64,000 bases of DNA. Source: Melioribacter roseus. Lineage in GTDB: Bacteria; Bacteroidota; Ignavibacteria; Ignavibacteriales; Melioribacteraceae. The stretch spans positions 62,001 to 126,000 of the forward strand of contig DYHH01000002.1 in NCBI GenBank assembly GCA_020724265.1. Direction: 5' to 3'. The notes under the pieces were generated by a model. It did not search any database. It was not told the origin of the DNA and was given only the letters and a program-made list of their open reading frames with translations. Shown here in pieces: positions 8,454-16,705 of the stretch; position 1 is the stretch's first letter; the number at the start of each line of letters is the position of its first letter. Made by a program: the position numbers and the translations under genes.

Positions 8454-10691
8454 ATGAAATTATTTTCTAAAGAACTTAACCGCTCAAATAGTTGGGCGGT
8501 TTTTTTATTTTTTTTGCTTTTCACTAATCTGGTTGCTCTGCATCCGGATTATCATCTTCAAGGGATTGTATTAAACAGCGAAAGCAACAAACCATTAGCT
8601 AATGTTAATATTTTAGTAATTAACCATAACATTTTTGCTGTTACGAAAGATGACGGTTCCTTTGATCTGGAGTTCGAAGAACTTGGTCAATACCAATTAA
8701 AAATTACTCACGTTGCATTTAGAGAAGAGTTGATTACTTTCAATCTTGCAGACTATAATCATAAGAAAATTATTGTTTATATGATTCCCAAGATGATAGA
8801 CATTTCTCCCGTGATTGTTATGGGGCAAAACACACTTACTAAGTTTGATGAGTTATACGAATCTTCGAATGTATTAAGAGGGAAAGAACTACAAAGAGAA
8901 TTAGGATTAAGTTTGGCTGCAACTCTAAAAAATGAAACAGGGTTAGCAATTCGATCTATGGGACCGGCACCGGCTCGCCCGGTTATTAGAGGTTTAGGCG
9001 GTGACAGAGTAATGATAACCGAAGATGGAGTAAAAGTAACTGATCTTTCGGCTACTTCACCTGACCATGCAGTTACAATTGAACCATTTAGTTTGGATAA
9101 AATTGAAGTGATTCGCGGTCCGAGAGTTTTGATTAAAACCCCTATTACTATCGGCGGAGTTGTTAACGTTGTTAGAAATGAAACACCTGTTGAAATACAT
9201 AACCAGGTTTACGGGATTGCAGGCATTTACGGGGAATCCGCAAATAACGGCTATCTCGGTTCTCTTATTTCGGAAATACCATTGAAACCGTTTGTAGTAA
9301 GATTAGAGGGAAGCCGAAGAAAAGTTAATGATTTAATGACTCCCGTTGGAAAGCTGCCGAATTCTTATGCTGAAAATTATAATTGGAGTATCGGAAGTAG
9401 TTATTTTCCTTCATTTGGTAAAGTTGGTGTATCCTACAGGGATTTTAATTTAAGTTACGGAATACCCGGTGGATTTATCGGGGCTCACCCAAATGGTGTC
9501 GATATTGATATGTATAGAAGACAGTTTAACGTAATCTCAAAAATTAATCTCCCTTCAAATACTTTTGACAATATTGAGGTTCATTTAAGTCACGTTGTAT
9601 ATCGCCACAAAGAATTTGAAGATACCGGGTTAATCGGCTCGGAGTTTAAAGTAAAAAGTTACTTAGGCTACATCAACACTAATTACCGTGGGTTTGGATT
9701 TTTAAGTAACGGGACATTCGGAATTTCTTCACAGTACAGGGATTTTGAAATCGGTGGTTTTGTGTTTACCCCACGTTCTAATTCGCTAAACCTATCAACA
9801 TACGTATACGAGTCGTTTAATTATAACAACTTCAGTTTTGAATTTGGAGCAAGATATAATTTCGATAAAATAACACCGGAAGAAGAAAAACCGAATGCAA
9901 AAATCGGTCATGTTAGAGAACGAGAATTTCATACTTACTCACTTTCGTTTTCCGCACTTTATACATTAACGAATATTGTTCATTTCGGCATTAATATTAA
10001 CAAGTCATCTCGTGTACCGACAATTGAAGAATTATATTCAGAAGGACCTCATCTTGCCGCATACTCTTATGAAACCGGTAATCCTGATCTTGAAGATGAA
10101 AGAGGGTGGGGCGCTGAGTTTTTTGTTTATCATAATTTTAGTGATTTGTTTTTTCATCTAAACATTTTCAGAAATGATCTAAGCTATTATATAGTGCCTC
10201 GAAACACGGGTGAATTAAATTACGCTACATTCTTACCAATTTATCAAACCGAGGGTGTCGGTGCATTATTTTATGGGGTTGAAGGTCAAATACAATGGGA
10301 GTTTTTGAACAATTTCAGAATTGGTTTTACAATAAGCCATACAAAGGGGAATTTTAAAAATTCTGATCAGCCATTACCGCAAATTCCACCGCTCAAAGGT
10401 AATTTTGAATTCATATATTTTTCGGATCACTTGACCATAGGCATTAACTCCGAGGTTGCAGCTGCTCAAAAGAGAGTGGATGAATTCGAAGAACCAACTG
10501 CCGGTTACGGAGTGTTGAATTCTTTTATTCAATATTCAATCAGCAATGAAAATTTACTCCACTTATTTTCGTTAAGTGTTGATAATATTTTCGATAAGGA
10601 ATACCGTAATCATCTATCAAGAGTAAAATCAATCCTCCCGGAAGCCGGTAGAAATTTTAGACTAACTTATAAATTGTATTTCCATATCTAA
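8454..10691 (+). CDS. TonB-dependent outer-membrane receptor, ZnuD/metal type
   Basis: A 745-residue receptor. A signal peptide (hydrophobic core FLFFLLFTNLVA) is followed by a carboxypeptidase-like beta-sandwich (about 32-115), a plug domain (about 135-240) and a beta-barrel ending in TYKLYFHI. The plug contains ARPVIRGLGGDRVMITEDG, SATSPDHAVTIEP and IEVIRGPRVLI, which closely follow the zinc receptor ZnuD and related metal receptors. In the barrel, GNPDLEDERGWGAEFF and FDKEYRNHLS are standard receptor motifs. Loop His residues are few. No Shine-Dalgarno site precedes the ATG, and a terminator-like hairpin lies inside codons 9-17 (separate entry); no better in-frame start that keeps a signal peptide exists downstream. 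Confidence 0.88.
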   Translation: MKLFSKELNRSNSWAVFLFFLLFTNLVALHPDYHLQGIVLNSESNKPLANVNILVINHNIFAVTKDDGSFDLEFEELGQYQLKITHVAFREELITFNLADYNHKKIIVYMIPKMIDISPVIVMGQNTLTKFDELYESSNVLRGKELQRELGLSLAATLKNETGLAIRSMGPAPARPVIRGLGGDRVMITEDGVKVTDLSATSPDHAVTIEPFSLDKIEVIRGPRVLIKTPITIGGVVNVVRNETPVEIHNQVYGIAGIYGESANNGYLGSLISEIPLKPFVVRLEGSRRKVNDLMTPVGKLPNSYAENYNWSIGSSYFPSFGKVGVSYRDFNLSYGIPGGFIGAHPNGVDIDMYRRQFNVISKINLPSNTFDNIEVHLSHVVYRHKEFEDTGLIGSEFKVKSYLGYINTNYRGFGFLSNGTFGISSQYRDFEIGGFVFTPRSNSLNLSTYVYESFNYNNFSFEFGARYNFDKITPEEEKPNAKIGHVREREFHTYSLSFSALYTLTNIVHFGININKSSRVPTIEELYSEGPHLAAYSYETGNPDLEDERGWGAEFFVYHNFSDLFFHLNIFRNDLSYYIVPRNTGELNYATFLPIYQTEGVGALFYGVEGQIQWEFLNNFRIGFTISHTKGNFKNSDQPLPQIPPLKGNFEFIYFSDHLTIGINSEVAAAQKRVDEFEEPTAGYGVLNSFIQYSISNENLLHLFSLSVDNIFDKEYRNHLSRVKSILPEAGRNFRLTYKLYFHI
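8478..8515 (+). terminator. Intrinsic-terminator-like hairpin inside the receptor's signal-peptide codons
   Basis: AACCGCTCA (8478-8486) pairs with TGGGCGGTT (8493-8501): nine pairs, one of them G-U, around a six-base loop. TTTTTTATTTTTTTT follows directly. This is a textbook rho-independent terminator, yet it lies 24-61 bases inside the TonB receptor frame, with the T-run encoding part of the Phe/Leu core of the signal peptide. It could end the lipoprotein transcript, or act as an attenuator for the receptor. Confidence 0.65.
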
Positions 10692-10694
10692 TTC

Positions 10695-10723
10695 GTAGTG
10701 GTTGCAAAGTTTGCGACCACTAC
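10695..10723 (+). repeat. 29-base inverted repeat after the TonB receptor
   Basis: GTAGTGGT at 10695-10702 pairs with ACCACTAC at 10716-10723, and the inner GCAAA/TTTGC pair around a single G; one T-G pair interrupts. No T-run follows, so it is not a typical terminator. It starts three bases after the receptor stop codon and lies before the nitroreductase start. It could be an operator or an RNA stabiliser. Confidence 0.55.
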
Positions 10724-10766
10724 CGCCTATTGGAATTTGAACTCTATCAACATTATCTTATCATTT

Positions 10767-11435
10767 ATGAATAAAGAAAAATTTACAGAGCTAAAGAACT
10801 TTCCTAAGTTTTCAATTGATGAAATGAAAAAACGTTCGCTGGAGTTCTCGGATTATCTAAAAAAAAGGAGAACCATTCGCGAATATTCTTCACTTGATTT
10901 TCCGATTGAGATTATTTTGAATTGCATTGACTCTGCCGGTTCATCTCCTAGCGGTGCAAATATGCAACCTTGGCATTTTGTGATTGTAAAAGACACCGCA
11001 GTAAAAAAGAAAATAAGAGAAGGAGCAGAGAAAGAAGAACGCGAATTTTACGGCGGTAAAGCATCTGACGAATGGCTTGAAGCTCTTGAACAATTTGAGA
11101 CGAATGCTGAAAAACCCTTTCTTGAATATGCCCCGTATTTAATCATAATCTTTGAAGAAAAATACGGTTTTGATAAAGAAGGAAACAAGATTAAACATTA
11201 CTATACAAAAGAATCGGTTGGAATTGCTACGGGAGTTTTAATTACTGCCTTACATAATTGTGGATTGGCAACATTAACACATACTCCTAGTCCAATGAAT
11301 TTTTTGAATGAAATTCTCAATCGACCAGAAAACGAAAAACCATATTTAATTCTTGTAACAGGTTTTCCTAAAGAAGGTACGAGAGTTCCTAACATCTCTA
11401 AAAAATCAATTGATGAAATCTGCACAATTATTTAA
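10767..11435 (+). CDS. Nitroreductase-family FMN oxidoreductase
   Basis: A 222-residue protein of the nitroreductase fold, in the group that includes BluB and iodotyrosine deiodinase-like enzymes. The FMN-binding RRTIREYSS motif is near the N-terminus (about residues 34-42), SPSGANMQPWHFVIV follows at about 59-73, and GIATGVLITALHNCGLATLTHTP and LILVTGFPKEG complete the fold. The frame is open back to 10698, but that would place the start inside the inverted repeat; the ATG at 10767 begins just before the family homology. The substrate is not known. The 245-codon version cannot be fully excluded. Confidence 0.85.
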   Translation: MNKEKFTELKNFPKFSIDEMKKRSLEFSDYLKKRRTIREYSSLDFPIEIILNCIDSAGSSPSGANMQPWHFVIVKDTAVKKKIREGAEKEEREFYGGKASDEWLEALEQFETNAEKPFLEYAPYLIIIFEEKYGFDKEGNKIKHYYTKESVGIATGVLITALHNCGLATLTHTPSPMNFLNEILNRPENEKPYLILVTGFPKEGTRVPNISKKSIDEICTII

Positions 11436-11499
11436 TCATCTTGATTCTTACCATAAAGAAAGCTAATATTTCCCACATAATATTATAGAGGGCAAAACA

Positions 11500-12696
11500 A
11501 TGACCTTTCTTTGCATTGCCAGTTACGAAAAGGGCTATGATTTTATGGTAGCTCTAAAGAAGTTAGGAGCAAAAGTAATTTTACTTACCTCGCAAAGTTT
11601 GGAAAATGCAAACTGGCCTCGAGAATTTTTAGATGATATTTATTATATGCCCGATGTAAACAAAGAATGGAACATGAATGATGTCATTAATGCAGTTAGT
11701 TATTTAGCACGCTCTGTTAAAATAGATAGAATTGTTGCACTTGATGACTTTGATGTTGAGAAAGCTGCAAAGTTACGAGAACATTTAAGAGTACCGGGAA
11801 TGGGAGATACGACTGCAAGATATTTTAGAGATAAACTTGCAATGAGAATGAGAGCAAAGGAAGTTGGTATTAATGCTCCTGAATTTGTTCACATATTAAA
11901 TTACGATGATATAAAAAGTTTTCTGAAAAAAGCTGAACCGCCATATGTTCTTAAACCAAGAATGCAAGCCGGTGCAATCGGTATAAAAAAAATTCATTCA
12001 CCGGCTGAGCTCTGGGAAATATTAGATAAACTTGGCGATGATCAATCATTCTATCTGCTTGAACAGTTTATCCCGGGCGATATTTATCATGTCGATTCTA
12101 TCATTTACAATAACGATGTTAAGTTTTCGATTTCAAGTAAATACGGAAATCCGCCAATGGAAGTTGCCCATGAAGGCAGAGTTTTTACAAGCCGTACTAT
12201 CCAAAGAGAAACGAATGAAGACAAAGCAATGAAACTAATGAATAAGCAAGTGCTTAGTGCTATGGGATTGCTGCGTGGTGTTTCTCATACCGAATTTATC
12301 AAAGCCAAAAGTGATGTTAAGTTTTATTTTCTCGAAACATCCGCTCGTGTAGGGGGCGCAAATTTACATGAACTTGTTAAAGCCGCAAGCGGAATTAATC
12401 TTTGGGAAGAATGGGCGAAAATTGAATTGCTTGGCGGTAAGGGGGATTATGATTTACCGAATATTGAGGACAATCATTCTGCAATTTTGCTTTCGCTTGC
12501 CAAACAAGAATGGCCCGATATGAACATGTTCACAGATAAAGAAGTTGTTTGGAAATTGAATAAAAAAAATCACGCCGGAGTTATTGTAAAATCAGAAAAC
12601 TATGAAAGAGTAACAGAATTGATTAATGATTATGTAAAAAGATTTTATGATGAGTTTTTTGCAAGTTATCCCGCACCGGATAAACCAACCGACTAG
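11500..12696 (+). CDS. ATP-grasp domain protein
   Basis: A 398-residue soluble protein with a preATP-grasp domain (about 1-105) and an ATP-grasp fold (about 110-310), related to the carbamoyl-phosphate-synthase/biotin-carboxylase-like group. The segment PPYVLKPRMQAGAIGIKKI has the adenine-binding lysine region and small-residue loop; FYLLEQFIPGDIYHVDSII and KFYFLETSARVGGANLHEL hold the Mg-ATP-binding acidic and Asn-like positions. AGAGGG (11487-11492) precedes the ATG by seven bases. Such enzymes form amide or carboxylate bonds; the acceptor is unknown and no neighbour suggests one. Confidence 0.85.
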   Translation: MTFLCIASYEKGYDFMVALKKLGAKVILLTSQSLENANWPREFLDDIYYMPDVNKEWNMNDVINAVSYLARSVKIDRIVALDDFDVEKAAKLREHLRVPGMGDTTARYFRDKLAMRMRAKEVGINAPEFVHILNYDDIKSFLKKAEPPYVLKPRMQAGAIGIKKIHSPAELWEILDKLGDDQSFYLLEQFIPGDIYHVDSIIYNNDVKFSISSKYGNPPMEVAHEGRVFTSRTIQRETNEDKAMKLMNKQVLSAMGLLRGVSHTEFIKAKSDVKFYFLETSARVGGANLHELVKAASGINLWEEWAKIELLGGKGDYDLPNIEDNHSAILLSLAKQEWPDMNMFTDKEVVWKLNKKNHAGVIVKSENYERVTELINDYVKRFYDEFFASYPAPDKPTD

Positions 12697-12705
12697 AAAG
12701 AAAAC

Positions 12706-12738
12706 AGAGATTCCATCTTTTGGAAAGATGGAATCTCT
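12706..12738. terminator. Perfect 15-bp hairpin between convergent genes
   Basis: AGAGATTCCATCTTT (12706-12720) pairs perfectly with AAAGATGGAATCTCT (12724-12738) around TGG. The minus-strand reading is followed by a T-rich GTTTTCTTTC, so it most probably terminates the minus-strand dehydrogenase gene and perhaps the plus-strand ATP-grasp gene as well. Confidence 0.75.
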
Positions 12739-12751
12739 AATAATGAAATAC

Positions 12752-14380
12752 TTATTTCTGCATAAACGGATACTTCCAATCTTTGGGAGGATCGAAAGTT
12801 TCTTTCATTGTTCTAACCGACACCCATCTCATTAAGTTCATTGCACTACCGGCTTTATCATTTGTACCGCTTGCTCTACCGCCGCCAAATGGTTGTTGAC
12901 CAACAACTGCGGCAGTAGGTTTATCATTGATATAGAAATTACCCGCAGCATTCTTAAGTTTATCCGACATCTTGATCAACGCATATCTATCTTGTGCCCA
13001 AATTGCACCGGTTAATGCATAAGGTGAAGTTGTATCACATAGATCAAGAGCTTCATCAAATTTTTCATCTTCGTAAACATAAATAGTTAATACCGGTCCG
13101 AAGATTTCTTCCTGCATTGTTTTGAACATTGGATCTGTTGTGACAATTGTAGTCGGTTCAATAAAGTAACCTTTAGAATCGTCATAATTTCCGCCGGTTA
13201 TTATTTCAGCATCTTTAGATTCTTTTGCGTAGTCAATATATTCTGTAATAGATTTGAAAGCCGCATCATCAATAACTGCAGAAAAGAAATTAGTGAAGTC
13301 TTCTACATCACCCATTTTAATTTTCTTAACTTCCGCAACAAACTTTTCTTTGAACTCACCCCAAATGGATTTTGGAACATACATTCTTGAAGCGGCAGAA
13401 CATTTCTGTCCTTGATATTCAAACGCTCCGCGAAGTGCGGCAACTACAAGTGCATCAACATCTGCTGAATTGTGAGCAAAGATAAAATCTTTACCGCCTG
13501 TTTCACCGACAATTCTCGGATAGTATTTCATTTTAGAAATATTATCACCAACGGTTTTCCACATATTTTGGAAAACTGCCGTAGAACCGGTGAAGTGGAT
13601 GCCTGCTAAATGTGGACTTGCCATTACGGGGTTGCCTACTTGTCCGCCCGAACCGGGAACATAATTAATAACACCTTTTGGAAGACCGGCTTCTTCAAAC
13701 AATTTCATTAACCAATAACCGGAATAAACTGAACTTGATGCCGGTTTCCACAGTGATACGTTGCCGACTATTGCAGGAGCAGTAGGAAGATTACCTGCAA
13801 TAGATGTAAAGTTAAAAGGAGTTACAGCAAAGATAAATCCCTCGAGCGGTCTGTATTCAACCCGATTCCACATTCCCGCAGGAGAATAAGGTTGATCGGA
13901 CATAATTTGTGTCATGTAATAAGTATTGAATCTGTAAAAATCAATTAGCTCACATGCTGAATCAATTTCTGCCTGATAAACTGTTTTGGATTGACCGAGC
14001 ATTGTAGCAGCATTTAAAGTTGCCCGCCATGGACCGGCAAGTAAATCAGCCATCTTTAAGAATATAGCAGCACGTTGTTCCCAAGGCATATCTGCCCATT
14101 TTTTTCTGGCTTCAAGAGCTGCTTCAATTGCCATATCAACTTCTTTTTTGCCTGCTTTGTGATAAACTCCAAGAACATGTTTATGGTTGTGGGGGATAAC
14201 CATTTCCTGGGTGTTGCCGGTTTTAACCTCTTCACCACCGATTATTAACGGCACTTCGATTTGCTGGGATTTTAATTCACTTATTCTTTTAGTAAGTGCT
14301 TCTCTTTCGGGACTTCCCGGAACATAACTTTTTACCGGTTCGTTAACAGGTACCGGAACCTTGAAATACGCGTTAGACAT
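12752..14380 (-). CDS. pruA: L-glutamate gamma-semialdehyde (1-pyrroline-5-carboxylate) dehydrogenase
   Basis: A 542-residue aldehyde dehydrogenase that oxidises glutamate semialdehyde to glutamate with NAD, the second step of proline breakdown. Catalytic elements are intact: VTPFNFTSIAGN (oxyanion Asn190), VGETGGKD (general base Glu293) and GQKCSAASRMYVP (nucleophile Cys327). The length and the N-terminal extension with PYSPAGMWNRVEYRPLEGF match the stand-alone group 1 P5C dehydrogenase (TIGR01236) and not bifunctional PutA. GGAGG lies seven bases before the ATG. No proline dehydrogenase gene is adjacent. Confidence 0.95.
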   Translation of the reverse strand: MSNAYFKVPVPVNEPVKSYVPGSPEREALTKRISELKSQQIEVPLIIGGEEVKTGNTQEMVIPHNHKHVLGVYHKAGKKEVDMAIEAALEARKKWADMPWEQRAAIFLKMADLLAGPWRATLNAATMLGQSKTVYQAEIDSACELIDFYRFNTYYMTQIMSDQPYSPAGMWNRVEYRPLEGFIFAVTPFNFTSIAGNLPTAPAIVGNVSLWKPASSSVYSGYWLMKLFEEAGLPKGVINYVPGSGGQVGNPVMASPHLAGIHFTGSTAVFQNMWKTVGDNISKMKYYPRIVGETGGKDFIFAHNSADVDALVVAALRGAFEYQGQKCSAASRMYVPKSIWGEFKEKFVAEVKKIKMGDVEDFTNFFSAVIDDAAFKSITEYIDYAKESKDAEIITGGNYDDSKGYFIEPTTIVTTDPMFKTMQEEIFGPVLTIYVYEDEKFDEALDLCDTTSPYALTGAIWAQDRYALIKMSDKLKNAAGNFYINDKPTAAVVGQQPFGGGRASGTNDKAGSAMNLMRWVSVRTMKETFDPPKDWKYPFMQK

Positions 14381-14856
14381 ACAACTACCTCCATCTTCCT
14401 TTCAATTTCTAAATGATATTTATTCGTACTTTTTATAAAAAATGTATGAGTAAAAATAGTATTAACCCCCTGTAAATACAATCAAAAGAGACTGAAATCG
14501 GCTTTAGAATTCGTTATTTTTACGTACAGATTTGTACATATTCCGTTCCCGAATAGATTATCTCAAATTGTCGGTTAGGAAAGTTTATCAATATCGTAAT
14601 TAAAAAATTTCAGTATGTATAAAAAATCATAATTAGTGGTCAGTATAATCATTTAAGTAATTATATTGTTCTATTCTTAGGAAATAATTTTATGTCGGTT
14701 TTCAAGTTGAACAAATTATATAATATTCATATTATAACTAAGGTGATAACATTTCATAATAATCGGAATATTGTTTAGTTATGCAGGTAGTAATTTTTAT
14801 GAAAACTTCACTATTTCTTGATTAAATTTAGTCTTTAGAATAATGCGGAAACAAAC
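14381..14856. other. Intergenic region of 476 bases with a small palindrome
   Basis: This AT-rich divergent spacer must hold the promoters for the P5C dehydrogenase (leftward) and the sigma factor operon (rightward). The only clear element is the inverted repeat GTACA-gatt-TGTAC at 14524-14537, a possible operator. No convincing promoter hexamers and no credible gene were seen; the few ATG-initiated frames are under 30 codons. Confidence 0.4.
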
Positions 14857-15387
14857 TTGCCTGAACCGAATGTTACATACATAAAATATTTGCTCGGTCT
14901 TTCTCAAAAAGGAAGAAAGAATTCTTTCTTAGAACTTTGTGAACTTAATCTTAACAAAGTTTTTGCTATCTGTGGTTTATGCTTAGGCGATGTTAAAATT
15001 GCCGAAGAAGTTGCAAAGGATGTTTTTCTTTCCGCTTGGCACAATTTAAAATTTGTACGAGAAGATACGTCGGTAAACTCATGGCTGAGGGGTATTGCTG
15101 TCTTTGAAATTATGGAAGAATTACGAACTCGTGAAAGAAGACAAAAAGTTTATCCCAAAGCCAAAAAGTTTGACTCTACGGTTTATAACCGCGTTCACAC
15201 AAACAACCAGTTCGAAAGTACAATTTTAGAATTACCCGAATTAGAAAGAACTATCTTTGTTCTTCATGATGTTGAGGGCTATGACTTTGACGAAATAGCC
15301 GGTTTTTTTGATGACCTTTCCATCGCTGAAATTAAAAAAATAATTCGTACTACAAGAGCAAGCTTAGTCGGAGTTGATATTCAATGA
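14857..15387 (+). CDS. ECF-type RNA polymerase sigma factor
   Basis: A 176-residue sigma-70 family protein with the two ECF domains: region 2 at about 15-85 (NKVFAICGLCLGDVKIAEEVAKDVFLSAWHNL ... SWLRGIAVFEIMEELRTRERR) and region 4 at about 118-172 (ELPELERTIFVLHDVEGYDFDEIAGFF ... IAEIKKIIRTTRASL). It starts with TTG; a stop codon lies 21 bases upstream and the nearby ATG at 14843 is out of frame. The stop overlaps the start of the anti-sigma gene by four bases, so the two are translationally coupled. The region 4 helix-turn-helix looks somewhat divergent. Confidence 0.85.
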   Translation: MPEPNVTYIKYLLGLSQKGRKNSFLELCELNLNKVFAICGLCLGDVKIAEEVAKDVFLSAWHNLKFVREDTSVNSWLRGIAVFEIMEELRTRERRQKVYPKAKKFDSTVYNRVHTNNQFESTILELPELERTIFVLHDVEGYDFDEIAGFFDDLSIAEIKKIIRTTRASLVGVDIQ

Positions 15388-16580
15388 CTCGAGATGAAGT
15401 AAGAAATATGATGCATGATTATGTTGACGGATTACTTTCTCCCGAAGACAAAAGCAAAGTTGACTCTTATTTAGAAGAGTATACGGATGTTGCAGGAGAG
15501 TATGATTTACTAAAAAAACTTCTTAATAAAGCAGAGTCTCTTCCAATTGGTATAAAAACTCCCGAAACGCTTCTTGAAAAAATTTCAGAAGAACTTCTTT
15601 CGAAAAGCTTTGAGAGAATAGAGGAAGAGAAACAAAAAAAACTTAAGCAGTTAACCGAGAATACAGAAGCTATTGGAGAGAAAAGAAAAAAAATTGTCAA
15701 GACTCGAGATTCTAATAGAGATTCAGATTCAACATCTTCAGACAAGATTGAAAGTAAAAAAGTTAATTCAGTGAATCTCTGGATTATTGTTGTTGTCCTG
15801 CTGACAATAGTAGGGGCGTATTTCTTATTTGATTTTCTTAATACAAACTTACCCTGGCAATTAAAATTAGATTATGGTAATTATCAAATAGGGTCTGTTG
15901 GTCAGAAATCAACTATCGATCTTGATGAAACATTAACAACATTTGATTCTACAAAAGTTACAATGATTATACCCAATGCAGGTAGATTAGAAATCGGAAG
16001 TTTCTCATCTATAAAAGTTGTAAAAGGAAAAGACAGCGATAACATTATATCCTTTATATCCGGGAAAATTTATGGTAATTGTAAAATCGATGACCCTCGA
16101 TTAACCATCAAAACAAATATTTCTGAAATAAAAGTAGTAGCGGGGAAATTTATATCCGAGATTAATGATTACGGTGAACTTAACCTTATAACAAATAATG
16201 GAAAGCTCAAGATAACCACACCGAATAGAGAATTCTTCCTTGTAAAAGACCATAGATGTAAAATATCAGCAAACGGAAATGTCGGTATACCAATTCATCT
16301 CAAAACAAATCATCAACTGGCGGAAATATTTGAACAAATTAGCTATGACGATAAAAAAGTAAATAACTATGGTTTGATATTGCAATTATCCTCACCTGTG
16401 GATGGAATTACTATACTGCATCTTATTATGAAAGCAAAAACTATAGAGGAAAGACTACCGCTTTATGACAAATTAAATGAATTTTATCCGATTGTTCCCG
16501 GAATTACCAAAGAAGGGATTCTTAATTTGGATAAAGACATGCTGAATGAATGGCAGAGAGATATTGAATGGCAGTTATAA
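15384..16580 (+). CDS. Membrane anti-sigma factor with FecR domain
   Basis: A 398-residue protein. Residues 1-45 resemble the anti-sigma N-terminal domain (HDYVDGLLSPEDKSKVDSYLEEYTDVAGEY), but the zinc ligands of the HxxxCxxC motif are replaced (Tyr in place of Cys), so it is probably zinc-free. A charged linker follows, then one membrane segment at about 131-150 (NLWIIVVVLLTIVGAYFLFD) and a periplasmic FecR-like beta domain at about 180-265 (TFDSTKVTMIIPNAGRLEIG ... FISGKIYG). The arrangement implies that the N-terminus binds the coupled sigma factor and the FecR part senses an envelope signal. No regulated receptor is adjacent. Confidence 0.82.
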   Translation: MTRDEVRNMMHDYVDGLLSPEDKSKVDSYLEEYTDVAGEYDLLKKLLNKAESLPIGIKTPETLLEKISEELLSKSFERIEEEKQKKLKQLTENTEAIGEKRKKIVKTRDSNRDSDSTSSDKIESKKVNSVNLWIIVVVLLTIVGAYFLFDFLNTNLPWQLKLDYGNYQIGSVGQKSTIDLDETLTTFDSTKVTMIIPNAGRLEIGSFSSIKVVKGKDSDNIISFISGKIYGNCKIDDPRLTIKTNISEIKVVAGKFISEINDYGELNLITNNGKLKITTPNREFFLVKDHRCKISANGNVGIPIHLKTNHQLAEIFEQISYDDKKVNNYGLILQLSSPVDGITILHLIMKAKTIEERLPLYDKLNEFYPIVPGITKEGILNLDKDMLNEWQRDIEWQL

Positions 16581-16705
16581 AAAATTTCCTTAAACAATTA
16601 CCCCCGCATTTTAGTTTATAAAAATTTCGTTATATCCAAGTGCATTTCATTTTTTAATTCACGTCTAATTTTCTATTTTCGATGAATCAACAAAACAAAA
16701 TCTAA

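Noticed and set aside
10698-10766. Upstream GTG start for the nitroreductase
   Set aside because: It would lie inside the inverted repeat and add 23 residues with no match to the family.
12706-12738. Perfect 15-bp hairpin considered as an insertion-sequence end
   Set aside because: It is a single palindrome between two convergent genes, with no transposase or target duplication; a terminator explains it.
14692-14778. 28-codon frame in the sigma factor upstream region
   Set aside because: Very short, no ribosome-binding site, and composition like the surrounding non-coding DNA.
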